Assembly: GCA_965649825.1 (NCBI GenBank)
Contig: OZ287706.1
Span: forward strand, 744,001 to 808,000
Direction: 5' to 3'
Source: Penicillus capitatus
Lineage: Eukaryota > Chlorophyta
DNA: 64,000 nt
How positions within the stretch are numbered: position 1 is the first letter of the stretch; each line of letters opens with the position of its first letter. The notes beneath the pieces were generated by a model, which did not search any database, was not told the origin of the DNA, and saw nothing but the letters and a program-made list of their open reading frames with translations. Positions 1-11,936 of this stretch are shown in pieces. Both the position numbers and the translations under genes were made by a program.

Positions 1-311
1 CTCTCCTCGATTGTCTCCCCTCAATGAATGCTCTGGCCGTTGTTAGGTATCCAACAGAATATCACGAACGGGACGAGAGAGAAAGGGCGGTAATGACGCG
101 GATGTATAACACACTGAGAGAACAAGATCGAACGAAGTTGAGCGTTATAGGAGTCCGTGTTCTGGATCTCCTCCAATGATCCCCCCAATATTTCATCAAT
201 ATTCCACGACGGGCTCTTCGTCTCTGACTGACAGGATGCAACAACTATGACATCGTTTTCATTCATAAGCTTAGTTTTGGAATTTGCTATCGCCGCAAGA
301 GATGTTAACAC
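1..311 (-). CDS. Possible partial gene, unknown product
   Basis: An open frame on the minus strand starts with ATG at 311 and runs to a stop at 21. I recognise no family. The first two thirds look like ordinary protein (mixed charged and hydrophobic residues). The last 30 residues are hydrophobic and may be translated intron, because a GTGTG donor-like site lies near 120. The gene, if real, would continue past the left edge. It could equally be a chance frame. Confidence 0.2.
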
Positions 312-1044
312 AGTGAAGGTGATTTGACGGAGGGGGGCTCGACGTATATCAGCTCAGTCAGCCCGTTGTTTGTTGAGCAATTTTGGCAAGACCATGTCAC
401 GCACAAGATCAACTGTTCATCAACTTTGTTTGCGAGAGGCTTTCCTCGTCGCTTCCTGGGAAAAGGATCTGCCAATTCTTAGGCTTTCCCCAATTTCCTC
501 GATTGAAATGGTATCGTTGCTTTTTTTCGGTGCTTTCGATTTCGAATATCCATCATTCCTACCCATGCCAGAGTACGATAATCATTTGCGTTGTGGTCAG
601 TACCAGAGAGAGGGTTTTGTATCTGAGAAACGTGAGACGTTGCAGAAAACGGTTCCCTTGGCGACAACGATCCGATATGGATGAACCGATTTGGTAACTT
701 CTCAAGACATGTTTTCTGTGTGAGCAGGTATGTGACATAAGTATACTGACCATTCTGTCTTCATAAGTCTCTGCCTATGTAGCACATCTTCATAACAGTC
801 ATATACTTGATGTAAAAAAAATCGACACTCGGTTAACGATCTCGCACGATCCAGACGTCAACGTCGTCGATCGTCTTCGGTTACGCGATGCTGACGCGGA
901 AGGCCTCTTTCAATCCGCGGCTGTTTTGAATTCGGCAAGAAATCTTGTCTCTCTCTCTCTGGTTTTTTGCTGTCCACGTTCCGCGTTTTTTGTAGAATCT
1001 AGCGGAAGAATTTTCGACAAGCACCGTCTTAGGGTTTCAGAACA
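312..1044. other. No supportable gene
   Basis: Several short overlapping frames exist on both strands, none with a recognisable domain or a convincing splice pattern. The 3' part (about 780-1044) is the presumed promoter and leader of the ankyrin gene that starts at 1045. It contains a CT-rich tract (about 945-960) and a GATC-containing stretch, but I see no clear TATA box. Confidence 0.4.
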
Positions 1045-2637
1045 ATGGCGCGTCGTTCGGCGAAGTTTTCGGGGAGTACTCTCGTCACTGTGTGGATGTT
1101 GGCTTATTTCAATGCCGTTTGTCTTGCGAGCAAAGGTCGTAGGCTCGACGTTCTCTTCGCTGCACTCCTAACGGTGTGTATTCCTGTAGAATTGAACACA
1201 TCTACAGAGAGCGGAAATTCGACGGCAGAGACGAATGCATCCGGACTGGCTCCTGAATTTCTTCGCCCTTTCGCTACGCCAGAGGCTTCTGAAGCGCCAT
1301 GTAGCGGAGAGAACTGTCGCAAAGTACGTCGAACGGGATAAGACATCGACGGGCGGCACGCTGCGATGGATGGCTTGTCGATGCCTTCATCGCAGGCGAC
1401 GTCAACAGGAGCAGACTTGATGCGCTTTTTTGCGCAGGGCAAAGGCAAAGGCCGCGTCGTACCAGCGACAAAGCATGATGATGACACGTCGTCGACGGGA
1501 CTTTCAGAATACCCGTTGGCTACGCCGTCGAGAGATGCCGAAGGCCCGACAGAAGAATGTTTCCTCAGTCTTTATCCGTATCTGAAACGCCTCCAACACT
1601 TGAAGAAAAAGGCTTTAGCCCACGTGCGTTTCAAACCCTGAAAAAATGAGTGCGTCATGTGTGAGATGTAGGAGATGGTTCAATCCATGAAAGAGAAGAA
1701 CATTGTCAAAGCCATTCTGCTTCCCCTCTACGGTTTGGGCGTGAATGCAGCACACAATGACGGGGACATCGAAGAGGATCCCATGGGCTTAAACTCAACC
1801 TTACTGCATTGGACAGCTTATCACGATGCCATTGAACATACAGAGGTGAGACATCGATCGATCACTGACAGCAGGAGATCGATGGCAGTGTGGACGCAGA
1901 TGTTGATTCTGAAGGGGGCGGATGTGAATTCAGAGAACAGTAGGTTGTTTTCCCCTCTTCATGTCGCAGCGTGGTATGGACGCACCGCTATCGCAGAGGT
2001 AAACAAGCGACCTCATCACACGATACGGCTCGATCGATCGATGCGGTAGACATGACTCTATCGAGTGGGTCATGGCCACAACGCCGTACGGTCTTGTTAA
2101 GGGGTCGGTTTTGATTGTCCATTTTTTGTGAGCGCACACAGTGGCGTGTCCATTTCCTTGAGCTCTATTCAGTTTTGTGCTTCTGCTTGGAATCTAGATC
2201 TTACTTCTCGCGGGAACAAATGCCAATTCAGCGGCTAAACATTCATGGACACCACTGTACGTTGCTGCACGCGAGGGTCATCTCGACGTCGTCAAAGTGA
2301 TCTCGGCGTTACGGATCTCATCCCATGCTGAATCGCATCCTTGTAGATATTGTTAATTTCTGGGAGCGATCCGAACAGTCGAAGCTTAGTTGGATGGACG
2401 CCACTGCATGTGGCAGCATGGAAGGGTTACATCGATATTTGTGAAGTGCGATGACCCATCCACTTACCCATCATCAATAGCCATCCTTGTACGCTCTAGG
2501 TACTTGTGGATGCCGGGGCGATGGTGAATATGAAGGCGTATAGTGGAGAACTCCCAGTCAATCATATCTGCAGAAGTTTTCAGTCCTCATGCTCAGACAG
2601 AACGCAAAACGCCCTCAAGGAGCTCCTTACCCCATAG
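1045..2637 (+). CDS. Secreted ankyrin-repeat protein, copy A (8 exons)
   Basis: Joined exons: 1045-1135, 1190-1323, 1396-1623, 1672-1845, 1900-1998, 2198-2296, 2347-2445, 2500-2637, giving 353 residues. Residues 1-28 look like a cleavable signal peptide (basic start, then a hydrophobic run ending near LA). A Ser/Thr-rich segment with a few Cys follows, then about five ankyrin repeats with the LHWTA, PLHVAAW and PLYVAAREGH signatures. Exons 5, 6 and 7 are each exactly 99 nt, one 33-residue repeat per exon, and all those introns are in phase 0. Introns are 48-72 nt except one of 199 nt (1999-2197). The first intron carries CCTAAC as a branch point. Exons of 174, 99 and 138 nt recur in the paralogue just downstream, which confirms the splice model. 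Binding partner unknown; the signal peptide suggests export or a vacuolar/surface location. Confidence 0.85.
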
Positions 2638-2960
2638 GAGATGAAATCTCACTATCATTATGACTCGAGTTTTTACTTCTTTTGTTTTGGGTCAGTGAAA
2701 TTAAGACGGTCCCGTCCGTCGAGGATCGATGACAACGCATTACGCCCATGGTGGCAGACATCGCAAATGAAGCTGCATTCCTCATTGTTTGTATGTACGC
2801 ACGTACTTACGTATTCTGTCAGAATTCTTGTGATGACACTGACTTTATTTCAAAACGTCTCTTTATTGGTTAAGGCCCTTTACTTACCATACGGCATAAC
2901 GGTCGAGTCTTTCGGACGCGCTCTTCTCTTTTCTACCTGTTTGTCTCTTCAGCTGTTCCT
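2638..2960. other. Spacer between the two ankyrin genes
   Basis: T-rich sequence with one long frame that lacks any recognisable feature. It should hold the polyadenylation region of copy A and the promoter of copy B. I see no clear motif. Confidence 0.5.
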
Positions 2961-4475
2961 ATGGTTCTGCACGTCGTCGTTGTTCTTATTGCCAGTCATG
3001 CGACGTTGTCCCTTGGAGAGGGGTTTGGTGTCTCTCACAGCACGGTGAAGTTACGCGGTACGCAACGGACGAACGGTTCTCACTCGTGTAACGAATGCTA
3101 TTGTCTTAACAGAGAGCGCGCACAGTTTGTCCTCCTGGCAGCTTGCCATGGAATCCGCCAGAGACATTGTCAAGGTGAGACGTCAGGCGATAGTCGTCGA
3201 AATATCTGCCTGTCCATTGCTCGATGGTACCCTTCACGGATTCTGGCATGTCGCAGAGCATCCCGTGCCATGATAAGAAGAATTCAGAAATTGCAGATCG
3301 CGACGCATATCTTGTTCGTATCTATGGCATTGTATGACAGCATCCATCCAGCATCGATTGCTGGTAGAAAATGGTCTATGCCCTCCGAGCGGACGATGTC
3401 GCGACGGTCACGGAGATTCTCGCTGAAGGAATGGACGCCAATGGGACTTATGTGAACTCAACGATTCACGGGAGACCATTGACTGAGGGATCGACGCTGT
3501 TGCACTGGGCAGCCGTCTATGGCGCTGCTGAGTGCATTCCGGTACGATCACAATCTGCCGAAGCCATCCTCCATCGCCGAAACGCACGATCGCTGCTAGG
3601 TGCTTCTGGATCATGGTGCTGAGATCGACACCTTAACCGACACGCATTTCACACCACTGCACGCGGCGTCACAGAGTGGGCATCTAACAGCCGTGAAAGT
3701 GCGAATCATCTCCTATGGCTCTTTTATTGGTATCGTACGCCGTGGCAGATTCTTGTGCTCAATGACGCCGTTGTCGATGCCTTGAGTACGACAGGGAATA
3801 CGCCTCTTCACGAAGCAGCGAACCGTGGCTACGCATCGATTGTGGAGGTATCGAAAGGACACACGCCTTCCCCTATATCCAATACCCGTTTGGCAGTTTC
3901 TCCTAGAAGCAGGAGCGAAAGTGAACAGGACGAATGACCATGGGAACTCGGCTCTCGAACTTGCAGCGCAATCGGGGCATCTCATCGTCGTCGAAGTGCG
4001 TTTCTTCCAAAACCGCCCAATTCCTGTCTCACTCTTTACAGCAGATGCTCATCGCCAATGAGGCCGATGTAGATCATCAGGACGTTTTCGGATTCACTCC
4101 CCTGCACATGGCAGCCATCAAAGGATTTACGACCATCGTGGAAGTGAGCTTCTCTTGAATACCGTCTTCCGGTATAAACGAGCTGCGCAGGTGCTTGTGT
4201 CGGCCGGAGCGGATCTCGAAATCAAGAATGATGATAGACAAACGCCACTGCACTGTGCGTCGTCTTACGGTCACTTGGATGCTGTTAAGGTGTGCGGCTG
4301 CTTGATTCTGCGGAGATTGGATGAGGTTTTGTTAAAGGTACTCGTAAAGGCTGGTGCTAACAGATCTGCAGACACGGAGGCAGGAATGACGCCTTTTGAT
4401 ATCATATGTGAAGATGCGGCGCCCGAATGCAATTGGAAAACCGAGAAGGCTCTCGGGAAACTGTTGGCTGTTTAA
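2961..4475 (+). CDS. Secreted ankyrin-repeat protein, copy B (9 exons)
   Basis: Exons: 2961-3044, 3115-3174, 3368-3541, 3600-3698, 3749-3847, 3897-3995, 4045-4143, 4191-4289, 4338-4475, giving 316 residues. It opens with a strongly hydrophobic signal peptide (MVLHVVVVLIASHA). Seven ankyrin repeats follow, with the TPLHEAANRGY, TPLHMAAIKGF and TPLHCASSYGH signatures. Five consecutive exons are exactly 99 nt, each ending at the same place in the repeat (IVE or AVK) in phase 0. The repeat introns are 47-58 nt. The first intron has two possible acceptors (3112 or 3114); 3114 keeps the ankyrin-like frame. It is a tandem paralogue of copy A: the first repeat exon (174 nt) and last exon (138 nt) have the same lengths in both genes, and copy B has two more middle repeats. 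Confidence 0.87.
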
Positions 4476-4952
4476 GAACCGTTCGCGATTTTGAATGATC
4501 TTCTCTCGGTATCGGGTGGTCGAATGTTTCCTAACCTATAACACCCGACCGAAAAATGCTTATTCTTAGATCAAGACCAAACCATTTAGTTTCTTTGCAT
4601 GGGCAATGAACTGATGACCCATTCAGATTTCAAGTCTGTAAGAATAGATCTTGTGTTGTTGCCTTTGCTAGAAAGGAATCGGCAAACGATCGAGACTTCG
4701 ATGTCGGATCGCAAGGTGTATGCGGCAACATGGCTATCGGCTGATGAAGGCGCCGAGGCAATCGACGAACATCGATCGGGAGATTCGGCCACGATCGACG
4801 AGACCGAAAAATTCATTCCCTTACTCCGTCGTAGCTTGCACTTTACAAATGCGTGCAAAATCGATACACTGACGCCAATCTGACCGCGATGAAAGATATA
4901 AGAAAGCGGAAGACGTGGGGTGGATGCATGGAAAGAGGTGGTCTGAATCGGT
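4476..4952. other. No supportable gene
   Basis: Overlapping frames occur on both strands (for example 4599-4883 plus and 4586-5035 minus), but none has a domain or a splice pattern I can defend. GATCGATCG-type sequence is frequent. Confidence 0.4.
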
Positions 4953-5672
4953 TTGTGTGACGTCGATGAATGGATCTTAGCGCATTCGATCTGTACGATC
5001 GCGGTTCTGCGAAAGGACGACGCCATGATGCTCACGTATTGTTGTGCGATAAGGCATGGACTTCATCGTAGTTGGCCCGTTTCGCATGGCCGGCGATCGA
5101 TCGACCTTTCCGCTTTATCGTGGCATATCGAGAGAGGAACGATCGAGGACGAGACGGAGCTATCGAAGTCTCTTCAAACGGAGAGGTAGCGCTCGAGGGA
5201 CTCACTCCCTCGCCACGAGGAGCTCTTGGTTACTCACCTTTCTAATCGGCGTTATAATTAGAATGAACCCCTTGGGCATCGCCGCCGAACGGTTCTCTGT
5301 TGCAAAGACGGCCGAGGGAGAGATCTTGGGATTCGGTCAAATCGAGGTCTTCGCTGCCCCGCCCTACAGCGAAGTGCGGTCTATGCTTGTCAAAAAAGAA
5401 TTTCGGTGAGAATGTGCCTTTACATGGTGTTACATTTCATCGCCAACGCGTCTGCTAGAGGACAAGGTATTGGCAAGTCGATCTTGGAAAATCTGCTCGA
5501 TAGACCGCAAGTTCAGTCGCCTGTGATCTTGACGACAGTGACAGAGTCGAAAGGATTCTACTTGAAATACGGATTCGAAGAGATCAGATCATTCGACGGC
5601 ATTCCACTGTGCGTATCGAGGACAGACTCTGCGAGGGTGCCGGTGACTATGTTTTACATATTAGGAGAATGA
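4953..5672 (+). CDS. GNAT-family N-acetyltransferase (start uncertain)
   Basis: The conserved part is split over exons ending at 5185, then 5262-5405 and 5459-5672. The first exon ends in TIEDETELSKSLQTER and joins MNPLGIAAERF and GEILGFGQIE, the beta-strand region typical of GNAT proteins. The third exon supplies the acetyl-CoA loop RGQGIGKSILENLL and the FYLKYGFEE segment. The introns are 76 nt (branch point CTAAT) and 53 nt. The start codon is unclear: the reading frame is open back to 4953, but GNAT folds usually begin about 10-15 residues before the TIEDE segment, so the true start may lie near 5100 or in a short upstream exon. A possible donor near 5606 could extend the 3' end. The substrate cannot be told from the sequence. 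Confidence 0.7.
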
Positions 5673-6463
5673 TAGTGGAGTGGCTTCTTGGGGTGGTTGT
5701 TGCTCGATTGGTCATAAACCAAGGATGTCTACTGATGCGAAAAGACGATATCGGAACGAAAAGCATTGCCGATGAACAATAGCTCGTGTTTTGTTACCAT
5801 CGATGGACAGAATGCACGACAGACCTTGCCGTTTTTGTCGCGTAGAAATCGCAAATAAGCCCATCCGTGATGTCGATCGTTCTCAAAAGAGTATAGAGAA
5901 ATCGATCGCGTCGGAGACGACGATGATTCGGACAGTCGACAACGAATTGTGTCAAATCGTCGATAGATCCGTCATCGCGTCACGTGACTTATACTAATCA
6001 ATTCTCTCGTATCACCTTACTCGCATGACCGCTCCATCTGAAACTCTCTCTATAGTGCTTGTAAAGAGTGAGTCAGCGAGAGACGCATGCTCCTTTCTCT
6101 GATTTCTACACTATGCGATCGATCATACACGATCGATCACATCGCTAGCAGTCATGTAACGCGACCGATCGATGATCGATTCGTTTTTGCACACTGTTTT
6201 AGTGTTCCATCCGTCCCAGGGACGATTGGAAATGGCAGACATGAAATGATCGTCGTTGTCGTTAACGAATGGCACTGTCTTTACACTTTCTTTCTCTTGA
6301 GTCAAATCGTTCTCTGCACCGCACCCTCGAAGTTTCGGAAAGTACACTCCTATGGCGACTATCTCTTCATTAAGAAGCAGATAATGATCGCACGGATCGC
6401 CTTGTGTTATGATACACCTGATGGAGACATCATCGATTCGACACATGCATCTCGATGTCGATG
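5673..6463. other. No supportable gene; GATCGATC-rich
   Basis: This stretch contains many GATCGATC/ATCGATCG palindromes, especially 6110-6180. The open frames on both strands show no recognisable domain. A minus-strand frame at 6123-6446 lies just downstream of the LRR gene and may be its 3' region. Confidence 0.4.
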
Positions 6464-7882
6464 CTATGCCAAACCGACTGCTCCGTAACGACTATTTTCG
6501 TAATCCCCATTGAAAGACCCGATGTTCATACTCTGCGTCTGTCGTCGCATCACAGGAATCCGCGGAATGTTCCTCGTATCTGTCGCTTCGCCTTTAATAT
6601 CAATAGACGCACGAAAAGTCGTATCGGGCAGATCGACGATGCGTTTGACGGGTCTGGGCGGCGGACGTGGTTCTTCGATCTCTTCACTATCGGGTATCAA
6701 CGGATGACTTGCCTCGGAGTTACTCGAGGTCAGATGTCGAGAGCGCCAAAAATGTCGGAAAAGGGGAGAGACACATTCCCAGAGCGAGGACGGTGATGGG
6801 ACGGTCGAAATGGTCGACTCGGCAAGATTGGCTTCTACGATGCCGTCTCGTGAGACGACAGTACGTCGCGCCTTCTTGATCTCGACCTCTGTCGGCTGCT
6901 TTCCATCCAGACTGACATCGTCCCTCCACTCCAGCAAACAGGCCAAGACATGCGGTCGATAACTGGCCGAGGCGCAGATGGGATTGCCGGCGAGAGAGAC
7001 GAGACGCAGCGATGAGAGCGTCTTCAATTTCACAATCTCGCGGAGAGACGACAGCACGTTCCATCGCAGATCCGCCTCTTCAAGGCGCTCCAAATTCTGT
7101 ATGCCTTCGAGACAGCGAATGCCGTTGCTTTGAAGAAAGAGACGCCGAACCCCTGTACACAGCGGAATCTCACCCAAACTCGCCAGTCGATTAAAACTGA
7201 GATCCAAAGCGACGAGATGCGTCAAGTGACGCAGATGCTCCGCCTGGAGAATGTCATTCCGACTGAAATCCAGCGACGTCACGTTGTTGGCCAAACTGAG
7301 TGAGGCATCGATTTCTTTGAGATTATTATAGATGCAGGAGAAGTGTCTCAGTTTTGGCCATCGACGTTGCGCCTCGCTGCCGTCCTCTTCGGTCACTTGA
7401 GTGGGCTCCAGTAAATGCCAGAGACGTTCGATGGAGTCTTGGCAGATAATGCACTCGACCGTCGGACGAATCGTCTCCACTCCAGAGGGACAGACAGATG
7501 ACAAATTGCATCCGCGAATCTCAACGGTCATGAGCGATTTGAAGGGTGAGAAGTTGATTGGGGTCGGGTCTCGAACGTCTTGAGCTGCGGAGTAGAGCTT
7601 GAGGTACTTAACGAGGGAGCAAAAGTTTTGCACTTTTTCCATGCGCAAAAAATCGGTCAGGTCCGCAACGGCGCCTGCAAGGAAACGTATCGGATTGGAT
7701 GTCTTGACACGCTGGAGTTGGCGGAGTCCTTCGAGACGTGAGGCGAGACACTCCAGAGCTCTTGGTTGCAGTTTGAAGGCGGAGGAGCTCGAGAGCAGCT
7801 CATCTCCGTGTGCATTAATGAATAGAATCAACTGACGCAGAAACTCTTCTGCCGATGGATGCACTGATGGACGGGAACTCAT
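6464..7882 (-). CDS. STK11IP/LIP1-like leucine-rich repeat protein
   Basis: A single uninterrupted exon of 472 residues, unusual in this intron-rich window. The N-terminal 170 residues (LRQLILFINAHGDELLSS, then RDPTPINFSPFKSLMTVEIR) resemble the LIP1 N-terminal region of STK11IP and of the plant proteins annotated as outer-arm-dynein-light-chain-like LRR proteins. About six LRRs follow (LRHFSCIYNNL, VTSLDFSRNDI, LVALDLSFNRL, VRRLFLQSNGI, LEEADLRWNVL, LRLVSLAGNPI), capped by YRPHVLACL. The C-terminal 130 residues are low-complexity with a Pro/Arg stretch (EEPRPPPRPVKR). I chose ATG 7882; an in-frame ATG at 8011 would add 43 residues that read like promoter sequence. A copy of the GTCACATC motif lies about 100 nt upstream (7983-7990). 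Confidence 0.8.
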   Translation of the reverse strand: MSSRPSVHPSAEEFLRQLILFINAHGDELLSSSSAFKLQPRALECLASRLEGLRQLQRVKTSNPIRFLAGAVADLTDFLRMEKVQNFCSLVKYLKLYSAAQDVRDPTPINFSPFKSLMTVEIRGCNLSSVCPSGVETIRPTVECIICQDSIERLWHLLEPTQVTEEDGSEAQRRWPKLRHFSCIYNNLKEIDASLSLANNVTSLDFSRNDILQAEHLRHLTHLVALDLSFNRLASLGEIPLCTGVRRLFLQSNGIRCLEGIQNLERLEEADLRWNVLSSLREIVKLKTLSSLRLVSLAGNPICASASYRPHVLACLLEWRDDVSLDGKQPTEVEIKKARRTVVSRDGIVEANLAESTISTVPSPSSLWECVSPLFRHFWRSRHLTSSNSEASHPLIPDSEEIEEPRPPPRPVKRIVDLPDTTFRASIDIKGEATDTRNIPRIPVMRRQTQSMNIGSFNGDYENSRYGAVGLA

Positions 7883-8025
7883 TTGCGCGCATAACGAGCA
7901 ACAGCGACAACGGACGAGATAAAGGGAACACAACACAGCCGTGATGACAACGACGTTTCTATCCGGCCGCGTCCTATGGACCGTCACATCATGCGTGCAT
8001 CGTGGCGTCACGAGTTATGTGAAAT

Positions 8026-8463
8026 CTATTCGCCGTTGTCGACTGGAATGACTTGGGTCTGGCCAGCGAACAGGAGAGGCGTGATAAGGAGGCGATGTCG
8101 TTGAGCAGAAAGCGCCTTGGCGTTTGAGTGAACCTGCGTGACGGCGGTCGCGTCGACGACAGGACGTAAAGGCGTACGGTTGATTAAGTGACCTCTGTCG
8201 TCGACAATGAACGCTGTTTGGCGTTTTCTACTGCGCAAAGGACAGATCTCTGCGTTGTGGACATAGAGATCGGTCTAGACATCGTTCCTGCTGAACGAAT
8301 CGCACATGCATGTGATACTTTGACTTCTTTCGGCGCTTCCCAGTTTCCGAGCCGCTTCGGGAGATAGGCCGATTCGTATTGGTTCGCTAAAAGTGTAACC
8401 AAGAGTGAGACATGCAATGGAGTGCGTTGTACTTTTGAACGCACCGTTGAAGCTGACCGCCAT
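8026..8463 (-). CDS. Small protein of unknown function, 111 residues, 3 exons
   Basis: Exons (minus strand): 8445-8463, 8319-8386, 8026-8274, with GT-AG introns of 58 and 44 nt and consistent phases (1, then 0). The product begins MAVSFNANQYESAYLPKRLG. It continues with TDLYVHNAEICPLRSRKR, a basic linker and a C-terminal half ending in VIPVDNGE. No signal peptide or membrane segment is visible. I do not recognise the family. Its small size and the Tyr/Pro-rich start are reminiscent of ciliary microtubule-inner proteins, but that is only an impression. The spliced frame is much cleaner than any single frame here. Confidence 0.55.
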
Positions 8464-8607
8464 CGAGATTCGATTCAACGATGCGCCTCGAAGTTCACGC
8501 ACGTGTCGGAAATGCATGTTGTCTCTCGTTGTGTCCTCGTGGAACGATTCTTAAGTACTGCTAGCTGCATTCGTTGTTCTTTCTTTCCTGTTGTTGCCGG
8601 TTGTCTC

Positions 8608-11600
8608 ATGAATTCTTTACGAGCGTTTCGAATGTTCTTCCTCTTTCTTCTATTCGTATCGGCCAGTACGTGTGTTCCTGTGCCTCCGTGTCTCTGTGCT
8701 GGACCCGAGGGCATTGTGTTGATAGTATTGGCTCGGCCTGTTGCATCCAAACACTGCGGTCATGCGCACGTTCTTGCGAATCTCACTTTGATCAACCGCC
8801 AACACAACGATCACAAGGGAGCGACACATTTTGATCGTCAACAGGTCAAGGAATACGAAAGCTGGGAAACGGAGAACGCTTTTAGCTGCGTTTCGACAGA
8901 GGAGTGGAGAGGGTGGCGATGTTGGATACGCGGCCGACGGAATGCGCATACGCGTCAATTACCAACTCGAAGAGCAGGATGTTGCAATCAGAGAGTTTCT
9001 GATGCGCAAACTCGTGCCCGCTGCGATTTCGATCGTCGAATCGACGATTCAGGTATCGATTCTCGATCAGGAATCGTCGAAAAGATCGAACTTCTTAGGT
9101 CAAACGTCCGATTGAAGGCAATCTGCAGCTGCCTCGATACTGCATTCTTTACTACAGGAGTTACCCAGAAGAGTGTTTAGAAATGCAGCCAAGTGGGAAT
9201 CGGGATAACGAAGAGTGGGCATTCTGTGGCCATGCCGTTCACAACGATGCCTTTTTCGAATCCTACAGAACCTGCACCACCGTGACACCCAACAACCCCA
9301 CACAAGGATTCACATGCGAGACACGCGCCACGCCGGGAGTCGAGGAGAGTGATTTCGTTCTCTACGTCACGGCAGTCGAAAGCTCTTACTGCGAATCCGC
9401 TGCCGCCTATGCGATGTATTGCTCTTTGGATCGCGAGACTAATCGTCCTCTCGCCGGATCCATAAACTTCTGCCCGTCCAGTTTGTCGTCCGCACTGAGC
9501 GATTTTGAACACCAAGTCGAAGTGGCAGTTCATGAGCTGCTGCACACACTGGTTATTCACTTGTTGCCCTTGAGCAAGGGTGACATGCGCCCTAGGTCTT
9601 TTCGGAATCGCTGTTCGACAAATTTATCGATCAAGATGGCGAAACGATTCCGATCGATCAAGTGCTTCGAACGGAAGTAGACGGACAGCGTATCGTAAAG
9701 AAGATCATTACTCCAAAAGTAAAAGAGCAAGCACGGGAGCATTACGGATGTCCGACGTTGGACGGCGCCGAGCTCGAAGATGAAGGTGGCCCAGGAACTG
9801 CCGGAAGTCACTGGGAGACCCGAACCCTAAAAGTGCGCCCCGCGTTCAACGTCGACTTGATCATCGATCATCGATCAGGGAGAATTGATGGACGGTATGT
9901 CTGGCGTGAACATCCCGTCAGATCGCCATGCCTTATCTCCCTTTACCCTTGCCTTGCTCGAAGACAGCGGGTGGTACTCAGTCAACTGGAATGCCACGGT
10001 GACCGATCGAACACGATGGTGCTGATGCACACGGTATGCGATTCTGGTCTAGGGCTCGTTGTCGTGGGGTAGAAACGCAGGCTGTTCGTTTGCTGAAGAT
10101 CCATGCGACGTTTACATCGACAAACACAGAGATCAACGGTGGTTCTGCTCGATACCTGGAAGCAGTGCCTGCACAGCAGATCTTCACGCTTATGGACGAT
10201 GTCGGTCGGACATTCTCCTCAATGGCTGCCATGTCGTAGCGCCCTATTCGAACGTCGACTGCAAACAGTCAACCCATGCACCCAGTACACACTAGTATGA
10301 TAAGACGCGAATCCGATCAATTACCGCGTAGGCATGTCTGTGGACTGGGGTTCGCGATTTGGACCTTCATCTTACTGTCTAGCTATAGAGACGCCGATGA
10401 CGCATAGCGTTGCCTACCCTGGCGGATCGATCCAGACGACACGATCTGCCAGAAGCGGCGATTGTTTCGCAGTGGAATGCGAGAATGGAGTATATCACAT
10501 TGACGTGCTTGGTCAATCTATTGCTTGCGATGACAGGGAGCTGACCGTATGGCTTCCCGACGTGTTTCCTAACTTCGTCTCGGGAGGCATTAAGTGTCCA
10601 CGACAAGAGCCCGTTTGTGTCTCGTCTGGATGTCCGGCCGATTGCTCTGGTCACGGATGGTGCAGAGAAGGCACATGCTTCTGTCACTTGGGATACACAG
10701 GTGAAATCGCTCGCTCTCGGTCATGCGTTGGCATCTGAGTTGTGTACTAGGGATCGACTGTTCGATACGGTTGTGTAATCGTCAATCGAGTTACTGCCTA
10801 TGTGCACTCGACGGCGATCGAGATTACGGAACGTGCATGCCTGGTACGGATGGTATGGAACAGATCATGAAATCCGGTGATCTCCTGTCCGAAACGACGA
10901 TGAAGTCGATCAAGGCACGCTTCGCATTCTGATCGACGACGTTTACTTAATCTTTCCGGATCAGGTCGAATTCAATATCGAATCGGCGGCGATCGAACAG
11001 ATCGAAACGTCTGTGCCGCAAGCACTGAGCAGCATCCTGGCAAACACAACTCTGGAAGATATTTACGTTCTCGGCATTCGTTGGGAGGCAGATACGTCGA
11101 CGGATCACAGTTCGAGCTTGTCGCAACAAACGGTCCCTCCAAGACAATATTGCCATCGACAACAGAACAGTCGGTACCTCTAGGTGACTGTCAGCATTTC
11201 AACAGCGAACAGTGTCGATCTGAAAGCGAAACTGACCGACGCAGCTATCTCTGGCGATCTGGCCGACGCTTTTAGCAGCAAAGGCATTCACTACATCGAA
11301 GGATCGATCGAAGTTTTCGACGCCGAAGAGGCACCGGGTAAGATCGCTTATGTATTGCTCGTTCTCTTACTTTCTAGAACAGATTCTGAAGAACTGCCGA
11401 AGGAAGACAGTGATGGTGTCGCTCTTGAAGTGATGCTTGGTGTCGGCGGCTTCGGCACAGTGATTTTTGTGATCATCGTCCTTTGCCGAATCCATCGAGT
11501 GCGGCAAAGACTCAGAAGAGTCCCAACAACTTATGACCGTACCGATCAGGCTGAAGTAATTCACAGAAGTCACACCTTTTCGATTGATTTCTCGCCTCGT

Positions 11601-11635
11601 TCTTCGAGTCCCTTAAACCGAAATGTACGTCTTTG
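8608..11635 (+). CDS. Leishmanolysin-like (M8, GP63) metalloprotease, membrane anchored
   Basis: Exons: 8608-8665, 8726-8844, 8900-9052, 9099-9551, 9596-9832, 9879-9998, 10053-10284, 10332-10700, from 10751, and further exons to the stop at 11635. Order of parts: signal peptide (MNSLRAFRMFFLFLLF); a KHCGHAHV segment; the pro-region ending VKRPIEGNLQLPRYC; the zinc site HELLHTL followed across an intron by VFSESLFDKF; the third-ligand region GSHWETRTLKGELMDGM; Cys-rich C-terminal domain (WGRNAGCSF, YSNVDC, WGSRFGPSSYC); one EGF-like module (CPADCSGHGWCREGTCFC); a segment that may be SEA-like; and a single membrane helix near 11440-11500 followed by a basic cytoplasmic tail. Joins between 10920 and 11190 are not resolved. 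The family cleaves peptides at a zinc centre, here predicted at the cell surface. Confidence 0.85.
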
Positions 11636-11936
11636 AAACGCCTTTTTTCTGTTCTGAACGACTGCGATCTGTGCCGCAATGTTAATCATGATCATCATCA
11701 CACTTGACTCCGATCGATCGTTCGCGCGAAACGACTCAAATGATCGCTGTCTCTCTTTCGCCGATCTCTCTCGTAGCAGCGGTGGACAATTGCACGCGCC
11801 GAATGATCGTTGAGATTCCGTCCGAATCGATAGTTGTTGGCCAACCGCGATCAACGTGGCGTCAATGAGTGGATCTCGATCAGTTCGTATATCGCCTGCC
11901 CGTCATGTCCTCACAGAACTGTCCACATTTCCCAGT

